DNA of 27,140 nt. It comes from Mediterranea massiliensis. Lineage in GTDB: Bacteria > Bacteroidota > Bacteroidia > Bacteroidales > Bacteroidaceae. Location of the stretch: the NCBI GenBank assembly GCA_958402075.1, contig CATXSD010000030.1, positions 1-27,140 on the forward strand, written 5' to 3'. Numbering within the stretch: the stretch's first letter is position 1; every line of letters starts with the position of its first letter. The translations under genes were made by a program, and so were the position numbers. The notes below the pieces were generated by a model that saw nothing but the letters and a program-made list of their open reading frames with translations, was not told the origin of the DNA and made no database searches. Shown here one piece after another: positions 24,843 through 27,140 of this stretch.

Positions 24843-24929
24843 GTCATCCCGACCTTGAGCCGTGATCCATAGAGGGGTATGATACGTGCCTTTTGTGGAT
24901 CCCGCCTCAAGTGCGGGATGACTTTTTTT
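24843..24929 (+). terminator. carB terminator formed by an intergenic palindrome
   Basis: The 26-base arms 24843-24868 and 24897-24922 pair at 22 positions, and TTTTTTT (24923-24929) follows. The arms open with GTCATCCCG and close with CGGGATGAC, the pattern of a widespread intergenic palindromic repeat. It probably doubles as the terminator of carB. Confidence 0.8.
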
Positions 24930-25080
24930 ATCCGTTTCGCTTGTACTGGCCTTTCGTTTGGTCGTGGCGGTTACTTTGATCTGTTTGTGTAAATATTGCT
25001 TATCCGGCTTAATTTGGAAAAATAATGGCATGTAATTATACTTATTTCATTGTTTTAGTGTATATTTGTGCTATTGAATA
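24930..25080. promoter_or_regulatory. AT-rich spacer with ATPase -7 box at 25061-25068
   Basis: TATATTTG at 25061-25068 exactly matches TAnnTTTG. No -33 TTTG stands at the expected distance. The transcription start would fall near 25074, only a few bases from ATG 25081. Nothing else is seen in this spacer. Confidence 0.5.
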
Positions 25081-26553
25081 ATGTCTATTTGGCGTATGGA
25101 ATATACAGAATTGCTGGAAAAGCAAATAATAGGACGATTAAAAGTTGATAATCCGTGGTGGTTGGAGGGGAAAATTCCAGACTATTACAATCAAATGTCC
25201 CCTCGTTTATATCTAAACATATTTATGCCTTTGGTTAAGGCGGTAGATCCTCGTAGGGCATTGATACTTATGGGCCCTCGAAGGGTGGGGAAAACTGTCA
25301 TGATGTTCCATGCTATACAGCAGTTGATAAATGATGGGGTGCCGGCTCAAAATATTATTTATATCTCTGTTGAAACTCCAATATATAATAAGATCTATTT
25401 AGAGCAGCTTTTCACCTTGGCTTGTCAGACTTTAGGTAAAAATCCGACACAAGAGAAAATGTATGTGTTTTATGATGAGATACAATATCTTAAAGAATGG
25501 GAAGTTGATTTGAAGTCGTTAGTTGATACTTATCTTAATGTTAAGTTCATAGCCTCAGGTTCAGCTGCGGCAGAGCTTAAAAAGAGGAGTGATGAAAGTG
25601 GTGCAGGACGTTTTACGGATTTTAGTTTGCCTCCGCTGACATTTTATGAATATATACATCTCAAAGGATATTCGAGTATAATGATATCTGAAACGTTGGA
25701 TTGGCATGGAATTCAGGCGGGTGTCTATCAGGCAATACATATAGATAAATTGAATGAACTGTTTATAGATTATATTAATTATGGAGGATATCCTGAGGTT
25801 GTATTTTCGGATAAAATAAGAGAAAACCCTGGGCAGTTTATCAGACATGACATTATAGATAAAGTTTTGCTACGTGATTTGCCGAGCCTTTATGGGATAA
25901 GTGATGTTCAGGAACTGAATTCTTTATTTACTATGATTGCGTATCATTCGGGAGTTCAATTTACTTATGAAAGGTTGTCAAAAGAATCGGGCGTGAAGAA
26001 AGAAACTTTAAAAAAGTATATTAATTACCTGGAGGCCGCTTTCCTCATTAAAGTGATACGTAGAACAGACGACACAGCCAAACAATATCAGCGGGAAACC
26101 CAATTCAAGATCTATCTTACAAATCCATCGTTGAGGTGTGCCTTGTTTCAACCCATTAGGGAACAAGATATTGAAATCGGCGATATGGTTGAAACGGCGA
26201 TATATGCGCAATGGATTCCAAGACAGGGCGTCGAACTGCGTTATGCTAATTGGAGAATTGGTAGACAACAAGGGGAAGTTGATATCGTCGGATTGAATAT
26301 TGCACGGCAAAAGCCCAATTGGGCTGTAGAAATTAAGTGGACAGATCGTTATTATGACAATCCGCGGGAGTTGGTCTCTCTTAGAACTTTTATGGAGAGA
26401 AACCAAATGGATTACGCATTGGTAACCAGTATCAATAAAACTGGGAGTAAGCGTATAGATAATATTACCTTGCAGTTTATTCCGGCTGCATGTTATGCTT
26501 ATATTGTAGGTGAGAATACAATTAATCAAACGAAATCGTCCTATGGTTTATAA
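25081..26553 (+). CDS. AAA ATPase with DUF4143 and nuclease-like C-terminus
   Basis: This 490-residue P-loop ATPase is of the AAA_14/DUF4143 type common in gut bacteria. Walker A is GPRRVGKT (65-72) and Walker B is VFYDEI (129-134), followed by the sensor-like FIASGSAAAEL. A winged-helix/DUF4143 region follows (about 255-420, with TYERLSKESGVKKETLKKY). In its C-terminal part GEVDIV (D401) and AVEIKW (E417, K419) form the D-x(n)-ExK arrangement of PD-(D/E)XK nucleases. The role of these proteins is not established; they are often called accessory or defence-like. The start may be ATG 25096, since 25081 lies very close to the predicted transcription start. The gene is AT-rich against GC-rich carB and lies between the two carB repeats, which points to acquisition. 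Confidence 0.83.
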   Translation: MSIWRMEYTELLEKQIIGRLKVDNPWWLEGKIPDYYNQMSPRLYLNIFMPLVKAVDPRRALILMGPRRVGKTVMMFHAIQQLINDGVPAQNIIYISVETPIYNKIYLEQLFTLACQTLGKNPTQEKMYVFYDEIQYLKEWEVDLKSLVDTYLNVKFIASGSAAAELKKRSDESGAGRFTDFSLPPLTFYEYIHLKGYSSIMISETLDWHGIQAGVYQAIHIDKLNELFIDYINYGGYPEVVFSDKIRENPGQFIRHDIIDKVLLRDLPSLYGISDVQELNSLFTMIAYHSGVQFTYERLSKESGVKKETLKKYINYLEAAFLIKVIRRTDDTAKQYQRETQFKIYLTNPSLRCALFQPIREQDIEIGDMVETAIYAQWIPRQGVELRYANWRIGRQQGEVDIVGLNIARQKPNWAVEIKWTDRYYDNPRELVSLRTFMERNQMDYALVTSINKTGSKRIDNITLQFIPAACYAYIVGENTINQTKSSYGL

Positions 26554-26565
26554 CTAGATAAATCC

Positions 26566-26594
26566 AAATAAGCATGCCAAAATGTGCTTATTTT
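26566..26594 (+). terminator. ATPase gene terminator candidate
   Basis: AAATAAGCA (26566-26574) and TGCTTATTT (26585-26593) are perfect reverse complements with a 10-base loop. The right arm ends in a short T-run. It lies 13 bases after the ATPase stop. The stem is AT-rich, so strength is moderate. Confidence 0.55.
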
Positions 26595-26666
26595 GATTTG
26601 TCAATGCAAGTTGTTTATAGACAGGTGTTTATATGGGTAAAATAAAGAGTGCCCATGGCCGTTTTG

Positions 26667-26700
26667 GGTCGATGAAAGGTGTACGTTCCCCTCATCGACC
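26667..26700. repeat. inverted repeat at the upstream edge of the downstream carB fragment
   Basis: GGTCGATGA (26667-26675) and TCATCGACC (26692-26700) are perfect reverse complements 16 bases apart. The right arm contains the first eight bases of the carB repeat, so it straddles the junction at 26692/26693. Confidence 0.7.
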
Positions 26701-26829
26701 ACAACATCCCGCTGATCACCAACGCCCGCCTGGCCAGTGCCTTCATCGAGGCCTTCTGCACCATGAAGCTGGAGGATATCCAGATCAAGAGCTGGCAGGA
26801 GTATAAATGAATGGGTAATTGATCATTGA
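26693..26829 (+). pseudogene. 137-bp direct repeat, copy B: carB 3' fragment
   Basis: This fragment encodes only the last 39 CarB codons (from IDHNIPLITNARL to the stop) and the 19 bases after it. It lacks everything upstream, so it cannot make protein. It differs from copy A by one silent base, which indicates a recent event. Confidence 0.95.
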
Positions 26830-26842
26830 AACTCTTGGTGAC

Positions 26843-26960
26843 GAGGCTGTGCAGGAATTATTTTACCACAGATTACCCGGATTATCACAGATTGTCCGAT
26901 TGGATGAATCCGTGTTCATCTGTGTAATCTGTGGTGAGTTGTTGCACAGCCTCTTTTTTT
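26843..26960. terminator. nested inverted repeat ending in a T-run
   Basis: Outer arms GAGGCTGTGCA (26843-26853) and TGCACAGCCTC (26943-26953) are perfect, with TTTTTTT directly after (26954-26960). Inside, ACCACAGATTAC (26865-26876) and GTAATCTGTGGT (26924-26935) form a second perfect pair. The inner CACAGATTA-type sequence resembles a common Bacteroides intergenic repeat. Together they would terminate transcription before the tRNA gene. Confidence 0.8.
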
Positions 26961-27032
26961 GATTATCCTTTCTTCTTTTCGGGTATTTATTGTGTGTATC
27001 GAAATAAAAACCCGAAAAAAGTGCGCCGAATG

Positions 27033-27063
27033 TTTGCAGATATCAAAAATAGTCGTACCTTTG
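27033..27063 (+). promoter_or_regulatory. tRNA-Val promoter
   Basis: TTTG at 27033-27036 and TACCTTTG at 27056-27063 are 19 bases apart, an excellent Bacteroidetes promoter. The tRNA 5' end follows about 25 bases later. Confidence 0.8.
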
Positions 27064-27087
27064 CAGCGCTTTTGAAACGAAAGTGAC

Positions 27088-27140
27088 GGGCGTTTAGCTC
27101 AGCTGGTTCAGAGCATCTGCCTTACAAGCAGAGGGTCGGC
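27088..27140 (+). tRNA. tRNA-Val (UAC), 3' truncated by window edge
   Basis: Acceptor strand GGGCGTT, D-arm GCTC...GAGC, anticodon arm TCTGC-CTTACAA-GCAGA with anticodon TAC (reads GUA, valine), then the variable loop. The T-arm, the 3' acceptor strand and CCA lie beyond the window. Confidence 0.95.

Overview
The window looks like the chromosome of a Bacteroidales bacterium (Bacteroides/Phocaeicola type). The evidence is Bacteroidetes-style promoter boxes (TAnnTTTG at about -7, often with an upstream TTTG or TTG), a run of SurA/PpiC-family chaperones followed by an OstA-like protein and mutL, and a CarB of the type found in this phylum. No organism name can be proved from the sequence alone.

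Layout. 1-1128: 3' part of clpX. 1307-3490: recQ. 3591-5066: guaB, whose promoter sits inside a long inverted repeat; a clear terminator follows. 5241-12957: six same-strand, closely packed genes. They are three SurA/parvulin-like envelope proteins, an OstA (LptA-like) protein, a 96-residue membrane protein and mutL. The first five suggest outer-membrane protein and LPS transport work; mutL closes the cluster. 12971-13125: nested inverted repeat between the convergent mutL and trpS genes. 13143-14237 (minus): trpS.

14238-15431 is an AT-rich gap holding a decayed, frameshifted IS982-family transposase. It is followed by an AT-rich four-gene cluster on the plus strand (15432-21207): an LPP20-like lipoprotein, a second LPP20-like secreted protein with an NTF2-like C-terminus, a PEGA-domain protein ending in a putative outer-membrane barrel, and a secreted transglutaminase-like protein. 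All four are predicted to be exported, and the cluster is the best candidate here for an undescribed system. A perfect 18-bp hairpin capped by UACG lies in the start of its second gene.

21208-21568 is a structured carB leader with a promoter and an intrinsic terminator ahead of the gene. carB (21569-24796) closely resembles the eukaryotic CAD/CPS1 type. Downstream is an AT-rich AAA ATPase/DUF4143 gene with nuclease-like residues (25081-26553). It is bracketed by a 137-bp direct repeat of the carB 3' end (24679-24815 and 26693-26829, one mismatch), the scar of a recent insertion or duplication at the end of carB. The window ends inside a tRNA-Val(UAC) gene with its own promoter.
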